NCBI GenBank assembly: GCA_018398765.1
Contig: JAHBMJ010000412.1
Coordinates: 3,931 to 23,291, forward strand
Origin: Chromera velia
Lineage: Eukaryota; Sar; Chromeraceae
Length of the DNA: 19,361 nt
Reading direction: 5' to 3'
This document shows positions 10,701 through 18,920 of the stretch, piece by piece. A model generated the notes under the pieces. The model was not told the DNA's origin. It saw nothing but the letters and a program-made list of their open reading frames with translations, and ran no database searches. The translations under genes and the position numbers were made by a program. Positions within the stretch are counted from its first letter, which is position 1. Each line of letters begins with the position of its first letter.

Positions 10701-12777
10701 ACAAAAAAAACAGGACAAATTGATATTATCGGTGGCGCAGTCTCCATCCAATACATTCTCCTCTCTCCCCATCTTTCTGGTACTCGATGAGCCCATTCCT
10801 GCCCACAGGGGACTTTCCGTACATTGAGAGCAGGAATGCATGCTGACGTGAAGATGCTTTGGACAACAGATCGGGATGGAGGGAGCAATGCAAAAGAATT
10901 TACTGAAAATTCATTATCAAGCAAACAAAAAATGAAAGCAGGCAAAACACTTCTTTTCCCATTCCTTGGCTGCTCGCTACGTCATGGCTGCCTCTTTTTG
11001 TCTAAGACTTTCATGAGATAGAGCTCCCGCTGTCTGACCTGCTTGTTGCCGCTCCAGAGTGCGACTGTTGACGTGGACCTTTACGGAGCACCCCACGGGC
11101 CGATCTGCCGCCCTGATCCGCGCACTGAGGGGGGGAAATCGGCACGGCAACAGGGCTGCCGACGAACCGGGAGCTCGGAGGGGGAGTGGTGGGAAGCATG
11201 AGGGCTACAGCGAACAGCTGGATTGCAGGGAGGAGGGCGGGTAAGGCGTTTCGCAGGAAGATCGACAGAAGCATCTGAATGAGATGATGATGATGAGGGG
11301 GCGGGTTTTCTTCAAAACTCAAGGGCCTGGCGTCGGTCTGATTTGTTTGGGTTGGGTTGAAACTGGGAGTCTCTTCAGAGGGCGTTGAATCGATCTGGGG
11401 GTGTTGGTCACTGGGGGGGTGCAGAGGAAAGGGATCAGGGGGAAAGAAAGTGTAGTTGACTAGAGATACCTGGAGAAACACGACTGAAATGATCTTTAAG
11501 GAGAGATCGGCAGCGGACATTTTTGCAAGGAGACGAAAGAAGGGTGGAATATGCCTTCTCTGCTCTGCCTTTGCTTCTGCTTCACTTTCAGCATTGGGAA
11601 GAGAGCTGCCAGAAAGTGCAGTAGCCGTGCCTGCCTTTAGACGTTCAGACAAGGCAAGAGGCGCTGGGCATTCTGCAAGCGTTTTCTGAGGAGACAGAAG
11701 GAGAAAAGTGCCCAAAACCCCCTCTAGCAACGACAGCTGGTTACACTTTTGTTCTTCCCGGTGTTTCACTGGTTCTGTGCAGATCCCACTGCCTCCTTCT
11801 TCCTCTTCCCTTCCTGTCCCCGATCTGCCATTGATCTGCCTCCCCTCTCTGCTCTCCGTAATCCATTCACCCTCAGGGCCAACACTGCTTGGAGAGTCTG
11901 CCATGGCAGAAGGAAGACCAGAGGCTGAACGTTCTCTCAGCTTCTCAGATGCACAGTCTTGCCCTTCGGCATTCTTTCCCTCCTTCACCCTCTCTTCGTC
12001 TTGAAGTTTTGGCGCTCTGACTATGCTGCTGCTTCCAGGTGCGGGCCCAAAGCTATAGAACCATTGCACAACGCGAACGCTCACACAGACGAAAAACACA
12101 GATGAGAGCACAACGAGGTCTACTGCGACCGCCAGTGCAAAAGCCGGCAGAGAAAGCAGTCCGAGATTGGAAGCTAGCCCCCCTCTGTTGGAGCCTTCAA
12201 CGGATCCCCAAAACCCGCTGCTCTGGCTGCAAAAAGCAACGACTGCGAGAAGAACCCACGCAAGAAGAAAGCCCAACGAAAGGAGCAGCAGCCTTCCCCT
12301 AGAATCCCCTCTTTTGTGGACTTCGCCTCTCAGAAAGCCGCATCTTTCTTTCTCTGCCTCTCGAAGCAGGTGCACACCCATCGGGATTCCACAGGAGATG
12401 CCGATTGCAAAAGTCAGGACTCCTGCCAGTACTGCGGTTGCAACATTTCCGTTCCACCCCTGTGTTGCACTTGCCTCCTCTGTGTTGTTGCTCAACAGGA
12501 GCCTCAATTCGAGAAGAGAGAAGACAATGAGGAGTAAGTCACAGATAAAGTGGATGACCACCCATCTCCCAGTGTGTTTCACGCACGCCCTCAGCAAAGG
12601 TGGGAAACGCCAAAGAGAGAGGAAAAGGCCCAACAAAAAGAGGAACACATGTGGGATACGAAGAAAATTTTCACGTCCAGGGACTTGCAGATTTCCGAAT
12701 GCGAGCACACCACAAGAAAACAATATCCATGGACTCTTCGCAAGGAAGCAATCCGTCAGTGAACGGAACTGCTCCAT
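4784..12777 (-). CDS. Giant polytopic membrane protein with long disordered tail, unrecognised family
   Basis: Model: exon A 12777-11039, intron 11038-10566, exon B 10565-4784, about 2506 residues. The start is the first in-frame ATG (MEQFRSLTDCF). Two open frames of 580 and over 1900 codons join in phase when CAG|GTCAGA is spliced to the acceptor ending GAATGCAG (codon AG+A, Arg580). Hydrophobic segments lie near residues 16-32, 41-60, 72-94, 112-136, 162-184, 206-238, 425-445, 498-528, 611-641, 674-702, 768-796 and 832-864. Two charged linkers (250-350 and 710-765) interrupt them. After about 870 the chain is Ser/Pro/Glu/Arg-rich and disordered, with a Gly-Glu repeat, a Cys cluster (GGCCTGCCG near 2050, possibly acylated) and a highly basic patch near 2140. 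It should sit in a membrane with a cytosolic tail. Transporter, channel, scramblase-like protein or scaffold are all possible, and no catalytic motif is seen. The alternative is two tandem genes. Confidence 0.75.
10566..11038 (-). other. Predicted 473-bp intron of the large membrane-protein gene
   Basis: The donor is AGCAG|GTCAGA and the acceptor lies after CTGTCTCTTCTCTGAATGCAG, with a good pyrimidine tract. Exon A would otherwise end at a TGA (11011-11013) with no terminating domain. The open frame of exon B reaches back into this interval but has no ATG at its own 5' limit. Splicing joins the frames exactly. Without it, exon B would have to begin at an internal Met such as the one in ERRMYWMET. 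Confidence 0.6.
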
Positions 12778-12978
12778 GGTGCAACACGTAAAGCGAAACT
12801 CTTTTGTTTCAAACAACAGTGACAGGTAACTCCTATATCCTGTCCCTGCGTTAATGTGTCGGAGCGGAAGTTCAACTCTTCTGCGCAGCCAATCAAACCA
12901 GTGGACCAGGCCTCCCTCTGACACGTCGTGAGCTAGTGGATTCGGCCCTCTTGAAGGAAACTTATCGAGCCTCCTCCT
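12778..12978 (-). other. Possible N-terminal extension or upstream exon part
   Basis: The reading frame of the giant membrane protein stays open for 67 codons above its first ATG, back to a TAG at 12979-12981. The translation is not low-complexity (for example LVHWFDWLRRRVELPL and YRSYLSLLFETKEF). TTTATATGTAG directly above could act as a splice acceptor, or the AT-rich TATATTTATATG near 12983-12995 could be a promoter element. Coding status is unresolved. Confidence 0.35.
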
Positions 12979-13079
12979 CTACATATAAATATACATGCAA
13001 ATTAACTGCATCTTATCTACTATACTTAAGGCAGGGACGCTTTTATTTGTAGCCACACGCGCCTGCATGCGTTTTTTTA

Positions 13080-13225
13080 GACACACGCGCGGGGGGCGCG
13101 GGGGCCCCGGAAAGACCACCGCCAAAAATGGTCCCGCAAGCGAAAAATTAACCAAACGCTACGGGTGAGTGCCTTGCGCGCGCCGCGCCATATGACTTGC
13201 GCCCGCGAAAAGGGTGAGTGCCTTG
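13080..13225. repeat. GC-rich patch with 14-bp direct repeat
   Basis: Positions 13083-13110 are almost pure G and C (CGCGCGGGGGGCGCGGGGGC and following). GGGTGAGTGCCTTG then occurs at 13163 and again at 13212, 49 bases apart, with GC-rich sequence between. This differs from both the AT-rich DNA upstream and the 18-bp minisatellite that follows. No coding potential is seen. Confidence 0.5.
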
Positions 13226-13251
13226 GAATTCAAATTATCCGGCTGGGGACA

Positions 13252-13415
13252 TTTGACGGGCCATAAATGTTTGACGGGCCAGGAATATTTGACGGGCCAG
13301 GAATATTTGACGGGCCAGAAATATTTGACAGGCCAGGCTATATTGTTTGACGGGCAGGGATATTTGATGAGCCTGGCAGTCTTGACCGGCTTCTTTTTTT
13401 GACAGGCCAGGCTAG
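13252..13415. repeat. 18-bp minisatellite, about nine units
   Basis: The unit is TTTGACGGGCCAGGAATA. Unit starts are at 13252, 13270, 13288, 13306 and 13324 (exact 18-bp spacing), then 13346, 13363, about 13380 and 13398 with small length changes and more mismatches. Because 18 is a multiple of three, the plus strand stays open and would read as a LTGQEY-type hexapeptide repeat. It ends in poly-Phe with no splice context, so I treat it as non-coding. Confidence 0.85.
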
Positions 13416-13427
13416 TTTATAAATCAA

Positions 13428-13458
13428 TGCATGCATGCATGTTGATTGCATGCATGCA
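13428..13458. repeat. Clustered TGCATGCA motifs
   Basis: Two runs of overlapping TGCATGCA (13428-13439 and 13447-13458) are separated by seven bases. The motif is the core of a known apicomplexan AP2 binding site, but here it sits between two satellites, so it may simply be repeat DNA. Confidence 0.6.
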
Positions 13459-13520
13459 TGTGCAAGCCGGGGGAAGCCGGCCGCGGTACAGATGGGTGTG
13501 GCCGCGTGATCACAGTTTCT

Positions 13521-14170
13521 GACGCTCTCCAAAGCTGCGGCGTTAATTCGAGATAAATAGATAAGAGGTTCAGGGACCCACTCTCCAAAGCTGCATTTGG
13601 GATGTACAAACATATAAGAGGTTGAGGGACCTACTCTCCAAAGCTGCGTTTGGGACAAACAGATAAGAGATTCATGCAGGGACCCACGCTCCAAAGCTGC
13701 ATTTGGGACAAATAAATAAAAGGTTCAGGGACCCACCCTCCGGGTCAATGCTGTGTTGGGGACTAATAGATAAAGCGTTGAGGGACCTGGTCTCTAAAGC
13801 TGCGTTGGAGACAATTAAACTAACGATGAACTTCTAAATTAAATCAATAAGATATGATAATTAAGACGCGTTCAAAGATTCACTATCTAACTACGTTCAA
13901 AACAAAAAGACAAGAGGTTCAGGAAGCGACTCTTCAAAGTTGTGTTTAGAATAACTAGATAAAAGATTTAGGGAACCACTGTCACAATTAAGTTGTATTA
14001 AAAAAAAAATCGATAAAAAAATCAGGAGTTAAGTCTCTAATTTAAAGCTACGTTGGGAATAAATAGATTAAAATAGATTGCAGATTCAGGAACTCAATCT
14101 GTAATCATGATACTGCATGAGGAACAAATAAATAAGAAGTTCAGGAACCAAACCTTTAAATAGAAGTAGG
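13521..14170. repeat. ~53-bp satellite array with progressive decay
   Basis: The unit contains AGATAAGAGGTTCAGGGACC followed by CACTCTCCAAAGCTGCGTTTGGGAC. The conserved AAAGCTGC core or its degenerate form falls near 13531, 13587, 13640, 13693, 13747, 13796, (one poorly matched unit), 13889, 13936, 13988, 14044, 14110 and 14155, a spacing of about 45-66 bp. The first four units are close to one another. Units after about 13800 are increasingly AT-rich and hard to align. No coding potential is seen. Confidence 0.8.
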
Positions 14171-14550
14171 TATATTTAAAATTTGTAAATTTGAATATGA
14201 TTTGATTTCTTAAAAGTTTGAAGAACAGTAAAAATGAAACGTTTAGTTCCATATGCATAGAGACTTCTGCTATGTACATGTCAGCACAGCTTCATCTAAA
14301 TTTCTCTCTGAAATACGTTGTGATTCGTGAAGCAGCACTGGAGCTGGAAAAGAAACAAAGAAGCGGTCGACTTGTAGAGAAGCAATCTAGATATGGTAGA
14401 AAGAGAACCTTTTGCATGCGAGTGCGAGTGTTCTTTTCTCAGCCGGGCCCCTCCTCTCTCCATCCCCCTCTCTGTCGAGGACGCCAAAGGCACCCTAGAC
14501 CCCTCCATTCGGTGCTGCCTCTGCCCTTGCCGGAAGAGTGCCCCCGTTCT
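14171..14550. other. 3' flank of the acidic/poly-Ser protein gene
   Basis: This stretch lies between the decayed satellite and the stop codon at 14551. The first half is AT-rich and the second is GC-balanced with CT-rich tracts. It probably holds the 3' untranslated region of the minus-strand gene. The overlapping plus-strand open frames are antisense low complexity. Confidence 0.4.
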
Positions 14551-17500
14551 TCATCCCCGTTGGTCTGAAGAGGAAGAAGAGGACGAGGAGGAAGCGGAAG
14601 ACGAGGAGGAGGAGGCGGAAGAGGACGAAGAAGAGGAAGAGCTCTGCATTGTTGTGCCGCGCCCCTTTGTTAAGATGGGAGGACGACCCGGAGCCTGCAG
14701 ACGCGAAGGCTGGGGCTGCTGCTGCTGTTGTTGCTCTTGGTTTACGATGCCAGCGGGCCGAGGGTGGACTATGCCTTGTGGGGGCTGGCGGGCAAATGTG
14801 GGTGGAAACGGCGCACAGAAGGGGAGGGGCATCTGCTGGGATGCTGCCAGGAGATGAACTTGGGAGGGACTCAAGGAGAGGTCAAACCAGGAATAGGGAT
14901 TGTTTGGGTTTGGAGGGCCACGCGGGGGGTGTCCTGTTGAATCTCGAGTGCCCCGGGGGATGGCAGAGTGTCTAGAGGACCCCGGCATACCACCCGATGC
15001 CGCTCTCTGGGTTGCTTGGGAGAGAGATGCGGGGGCCCTTGAGGGCCCTGTAGAAGAAGAGGGAGGGGGGCGGAAAGTTTCCTGTTGGCCTTTCGGTTGG
15101 ACAGCTGTGGTGAGGCTGGGACTGGAAATCAGACTAGTCTGCTCGGACTTGGAGGCGTCGTGGTTTTTCTTGATGGGCACAGAGAGGGGCAGGGGGACTG
15201 CAAAGGGGGGGGGGAGAAATTGGTTGGGTTTGAGAATAGTGGGGGGGGGCTGTCCCTGTAAACAGGGGAAGTCTGTGGAGTGGGGAGTTTTTTTTGTCAT
15301 CGGCTGGGAGGAAGAGGATGGTGTAGGTGCCTTTCTTTTGAGGCCTGTTGGCTGTTTTGCTCCCCCCATGGTCTTCATGAACTTTTCTGAGGAGAGACCC
15401 TGAAAAGATTTTAGATCGGAATGACCGGTCAGGCTCGACACACAAGCCTGTGGTCTGATCTGAGAGGACAATCCGATCTGTCTCTCTGTCTCTGTTTGTG
15501 GGGGTCTGGTGACTGTGAGAGAGAAGGAACTTTGCTGCGCTTCAGCCTCATCTTCCTCCTCTTCTTCGTCTTCCTCTTCATCTTCAAAATGTGAGGATTC
15601 TTCTTCTGCTGCTGCTCTGCTGTGTTCAGATTCTCTTTTCTCATCCTCCGCTTTCCCTTTCCCTCCCACCTCCTCCTCATCCTCCTCTTCGTCGATGCCG
15701 TCCGAAGAGTCGAAGGTGAAGGTCTCTCTGTCAATGTCGTTGGCGTCCTCGATGTCCTTCAGCTGCTCGAGTCTGTACTGCAATTCTTTCACAGGGGGTC
15801 GAGAGGCAGGCAGGCAGGAAGGGAGGGAGGGATGCACTTCGTGAGAGGGCATGCCAATCCTTCAATCAGCACGAAAATTGGGAGAAGAGGAAAGAGCGAA
15901 ATCCATAAAAGCACTCACCACCGTTGACACACAGGGTATTCAAACTTTGCGCTTTCTCGCGGGACCAGCAAAGAGGAAGAAAGGATAAAACGAAAGGAAA
16001 AGAAAGGAAAAAAGGAAAGGAAAAGAAACGAGAAAAGGCAAGGAAAGAAAAAAAAGACACAGCAGAGGACACATGCACTTGATCGATCATTGTGATGCAT
16101 GAGCAAACACCTGCATGTCCCTGACTCCCCCCTCCCTCCAAAAAAAGCTGTCCCTGACCAACCAGAGCATGCTTGAGTATCGCCTCGACTTTCCATCGAC
16201 TCTGCAGAGGAAGAAGACGAAGGAGCAGAAAAATGAAAACACCTCATCAGGAAGAAACTCTGCAAGAAATGCGAAACGGTAAGAAAGAAACTAGGGGAAC
16301 CAGCCGCCCCCCAGATGGAAAGAAGAACTGTCCAAAGAGTCAGCCAAGAACAACAGGAGAAACAAAAGAAACCAAGTTCCACTTCCTGGAGAACGCATCG
16401 GACACAAAAAGACAAAAGCATCAAAGTGAAACGAAAAGAAACAAAAGGGCCATGAAGCGGCCCGGCCATTCATGCAAACTACCCAGGCAAGCTCTGTACC
16501 TCACCTCCATTTGATGATCGATGGCGAGAATGGATGGATCATATTGCATCACGATCAGGCCCAAAGAAGCTGCAAGCACACAGACAGATTGATAGAATCA
16601 GGCAGGCAGGCAGTAATGTCACCCTCTTCTTTCTTACTTCCTCTTCAGGCAGACGTGCATCTGCATGGGCATTGAGGCCTTTGCCTCCCGCCCGTTGCCT
16701 TCTGTTTATGGCTTCGTTCACTGCATGCCTCAAAAGGGCACTTGGAAAAGTCATTTCAAATGCCAGACAGATTTATCTCTCTTCCGTCTTCCTCCTTCTT
16801 CTCTGCCTACTTCTTCTCCATTCAGCCAGCTGATCGACCCCACCCCCCACACTGACGCACGCACGTCTAAAGTGATGATGATCGAAGTTCAGCCACACGA
16901 ACTCGCACTCGTCAGGGGAGAGACCCACAGCGTCACTTATCTGCACAAACCCAAGAAGAAGAAGAAGAAGAAGAAGAAGAAGAAGGAGAAGTCAGTCACT
17001 GAACTCCACTGGTACGTCTCGTGTATGATCCTGTATGCACTCACTAGCTCACAATACGAAACTTGACTGAGGGGTGCAGAGGGAGAGTCGACCGGCTGCC
17101 ATTGGGGGACTCACGGACCTTTCTCCAGTCAGGCGGCCAGGTATGTTGACCCGGGCGTTCGAAGATCTGCATGCATGCACAGCAGCGAACTTACAGAATG
17201 AAAAGAAAGAATGAAAAGAAAGAAAGGAAGCAGGGTTCTGTGCCAGAGGCGGAAAGGAAGCTGAGATTTTGCAATGGATCAGCAGATGGAGGCATCAAGC
17301 AAAGGGTCGGGTTGACGGAGAAAGGGAAGAGCAGAAGGAGGCCGGAGGCAAAGGCGGAGAGGAGAGGGTAAGCAAACAAGGGTGGATAACAGTCGAAACG
17401 CACGACGAAAGGTGTAGCACGGCAGACAGCTGAAACAGGGCGGCAGCACTGTAGAAGAAGACCAGAGGGAACGCGATTTGGAGACTCCGTTGTTGCCACT

Positions 17501-17815
17501 TCGTCGATGATCAGAAGAACAGAAATGCAACTGCAATCTACTTCCTTCTCTTGGAGACTTGCAAGGGTGTATCCTCACCGAAAAGGGGCAATAACTGCAC
17601 AGTTACTTACTGACAGCTGCAGTGACGTTCTTGGCCAAAGCGACGAATCGCCCGAGGGTGAGCCAGATGGCTTTTGAGTATGCAGGGTGGGGACTCAGGT
17701 GGAACTGGGGGGCAATGGTCTCATCGACGATGCTTTGCACTTGTTGTTCTGCTTCTTGTTCAGTGCAAGGTTGTATGAGTGCACCCCCCTCTTGACAAGC
17801 GATAACAGACTCCAT
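14551..17815 (-). CDS. Five-exon gene for an acidic, Pro/Gln/Ser-rich probable nuclear protein, unrecognised
   Basis: Predicted exons are 17815-17611, 16569-16505, 16201-16159, 15951-15919 and 15785-14551, about 526 residues. All junctions keep the frame, and introns are 1041, 303, 207 and 133 bp. The start is ATG at 17815 (context CCCCAATGGAG), and exon 1 ends at a perfect GTAAGT donor. Residues 1-140 read as a compact, mostly helical region (for example LTLGRFVALAKNVTAAV, SRWKVEAILKHALV and LQYRLEQLKDIEDAND). Then come a Glu/Asp block at 146-197, an LKRK basic motif at 264-267 that could be a nuclear signal, Pro-rich segments, a Gln run near 465-472 and a Ser tract at 497-522. This layout is common in transcription or RNA-processing cofactors, but I recognise no family, so the role is unknown. 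The large last exon is secure. The small exons 2-4 are inferred from splice signals and phase, and two donors (GTCAGG and GTGAGG) are weak. Confidence 0.6.
16570..17610 (-). other. Predicted first intron, 1041 bp, with exon-like segments inside
   Basis: The donor is GTAAGT and the acceptor follows TCTGTCTGTGTGCTTGCAG. Inside, 16865-16940 and 16638-16720 are open, non-repetitive and bounded by AG and GT signals. They read as ISDAVGLSPDECEFVWLNF and NEAINRRQRAGG. Neither fits the phase of exon 1 or exon 2, and including them would create stops. A GAA microsatellite and a duplicated AATGAAAAGAAAG (about 17198-17224) also lie here. Confidence 0.45.
16953..16989. repeat. AAG/CTT trinucleotide microsatellite
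   Basis: About eleven uninterrupted AAG units are followed by a variant GGAGAAG. On the minus strand this is a long CTT tract ending in TTGGGTTTGTGCAG, so it would act as a strong pyrimidine tract for a splice acceptor at 16941/16940. Confidence 0.85.
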
Positions 17816-18070
17816 TGGGGAAAGCGATCTTTGGATGGATCACTTGAAGGTCTGTGTGGATTTTTTAGATCGGAATGGCGGCTGAAAGCTTGGAGGACTT
17901 TAGGGAAATTTCAAAAGGGATCGAGGAGACGGATCGAGCGTCGACGTATCTGAAAGCGTGACTTGATGCGTCTAGAAGCGTGCGCAGAGACAAAAGCAAA
18001 AGTGGTTCCAGCAGACACAGCTGCATGTCTACATAATTTGAACGCACTTGAAGGTGTAACAATGACTCAC

Positions 18071-18210
18071 CGTCGTCCAGACTGTCAAAGGAGAGATTTT
18101 GTGACACATTCTGTCCGACCAGGTGTTCCCTCGCGCTTCCGCTGTACGTGTTGCTCGAAGAATCTCGAAGATGCTTGAGGGATGCTTAATTGAGGACCCG
18201 CGCGGGCGCA
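18071..18210 (-). other. Candidate 5' untranslated exon of the acidic/poly-Ser protein gene
   Basis: GACGACG|GTGAGT at 18071/18070 is a strong minus-strand donor lying about 250 bases above the ATG at 17815. All three frames upstream are short, and none joins the ATG frame convincingly, so an untranslated leader exon is the simplest reading. The acceptor would be one of several AG sites between 17816 and 18040. The 5' limit is not determined. Confidence 0.3.
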
Positions 18211-18354
18211 ATTGAGCAGGTCAGTGCGAGTGGCTCTAAAAAGCAGCAAAAGCTCGTTTTCCTTGAGCGCGTCGGCGTCTTAAATTTCCGGCCCGGGCCA
18301 TCTGCGTGAGACAGAAATACCGATACAGTTGCGTATTGAGATGAAATCATTTGA

Positions 18355-18370
18355 ATTGCATGCATGCAAT
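18355..18370. promoter_or_regulatory. 16-bp palindrome of overlapping TGCATGCA motifs in the divergent promoter region
   Basis: ATTGCATGCATGCAAT is a perfect palindrome containing two overlapping TGCATGCA cores (18357-18364 and 18361-18368). It lies between the minus-strand gene starting at 17815 and the plus-strand secreted-protein gene starting at 18752. TGCATGCA-type sites are bound by AP2-domain regulators in apicomplexans. Function here is inferred from motif and position only. Confidence 0.4.
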
Positions 18371-18751
18371 GAAGAACGAGATTCAGGAGATTGTGCACGG
18401 GAGGGCACTGACTGCATGTGTGGCTGAGACTCTGGCCGCACTGGCAGTATTCAGAGAGAAAGCCTCACCAGTTGAGAGCAGACAGACAGAGAGCGATTGG
18501 TTCTCTCAACAGCCGTACTGTCTGAGAACGATAAGAGAGAAAACGCGCGGAAGCTTGAGATAAGGATTCAAACACAAACCGGAAACTGGTGAAACAGCAG
18601 AGGCGCGCTCCTTCCGCCAGTCGGTCTTTCTCTGTTCTCAACCAGTTTGTTTTCGTACGGACCATTCCGACGATGTCCATTAGAGGTTGATCAAACGGAC
18701 ATACGGACAGTCTCAGAAAGGTTGAAGAAGTCAGAGACGCACTTGAGGTCA

Positions 18752-18920
18752 ATGAGGCACCCACGTCGTTTTGTTTTGGTGCTGTCATGCGCCCTCTTTT
18801 TCATCAGTGGACACACAGCTCCAACATCAGTAGCAGCAGGAACATCTGGGCCAGGAGTAAAGAGCACAGAATCAACTGAAGCCCCGTCCAGGGGGGACCA
18901 CTTGGAAAAACGGCTTCCAT
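18752..18920 (+). CDS. First exon of a secreted protein, partial
   Basis: ATG at 18752 opens MRHPRRFVLVLSCALFFISG, a classic signal peptide: a basic start, a hydrophobic core of about 13 residues, and small residues near a likely cleavage after Gly or Ala around residue 20-23. A Thr/Ser/Gly-rich segment follows, ending near HLEKRLPSV. The frame stays open to 19054, but after about 18920 it becomes Cys/Met/Ser-rich over CATGCATGC repeats and looks non-coding, so a splice donor probably lies near 18860 (CCAGGA|GTAAAG) or 18920. A pyrimidine-rich stretch at about 18952-19001 ending in TTAG could be the next acceptor. Upstream in-frame ATGs such as 18647 give a less plausible N-terminus. The function cannot be determined. 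Downstream exons are missing or unrecognised. Confidence 0.45.

Noticed and set aside
13214-13402. Plus-strand ORF of LTGQEY-type repeats
   Set aside because: It is fully explained by the 18-bp minisatellite and ends in a T-run (poly-Phe). No start or splice context supports translation.
14393-14975. Plus-strand acidic open frames opposite the poly-Ser tract
   Set aside because: They are the reverse complement of the Ser-coding and adjacent codons of the minus-strand gene, which has the longer frame and a consistent protein architecture.
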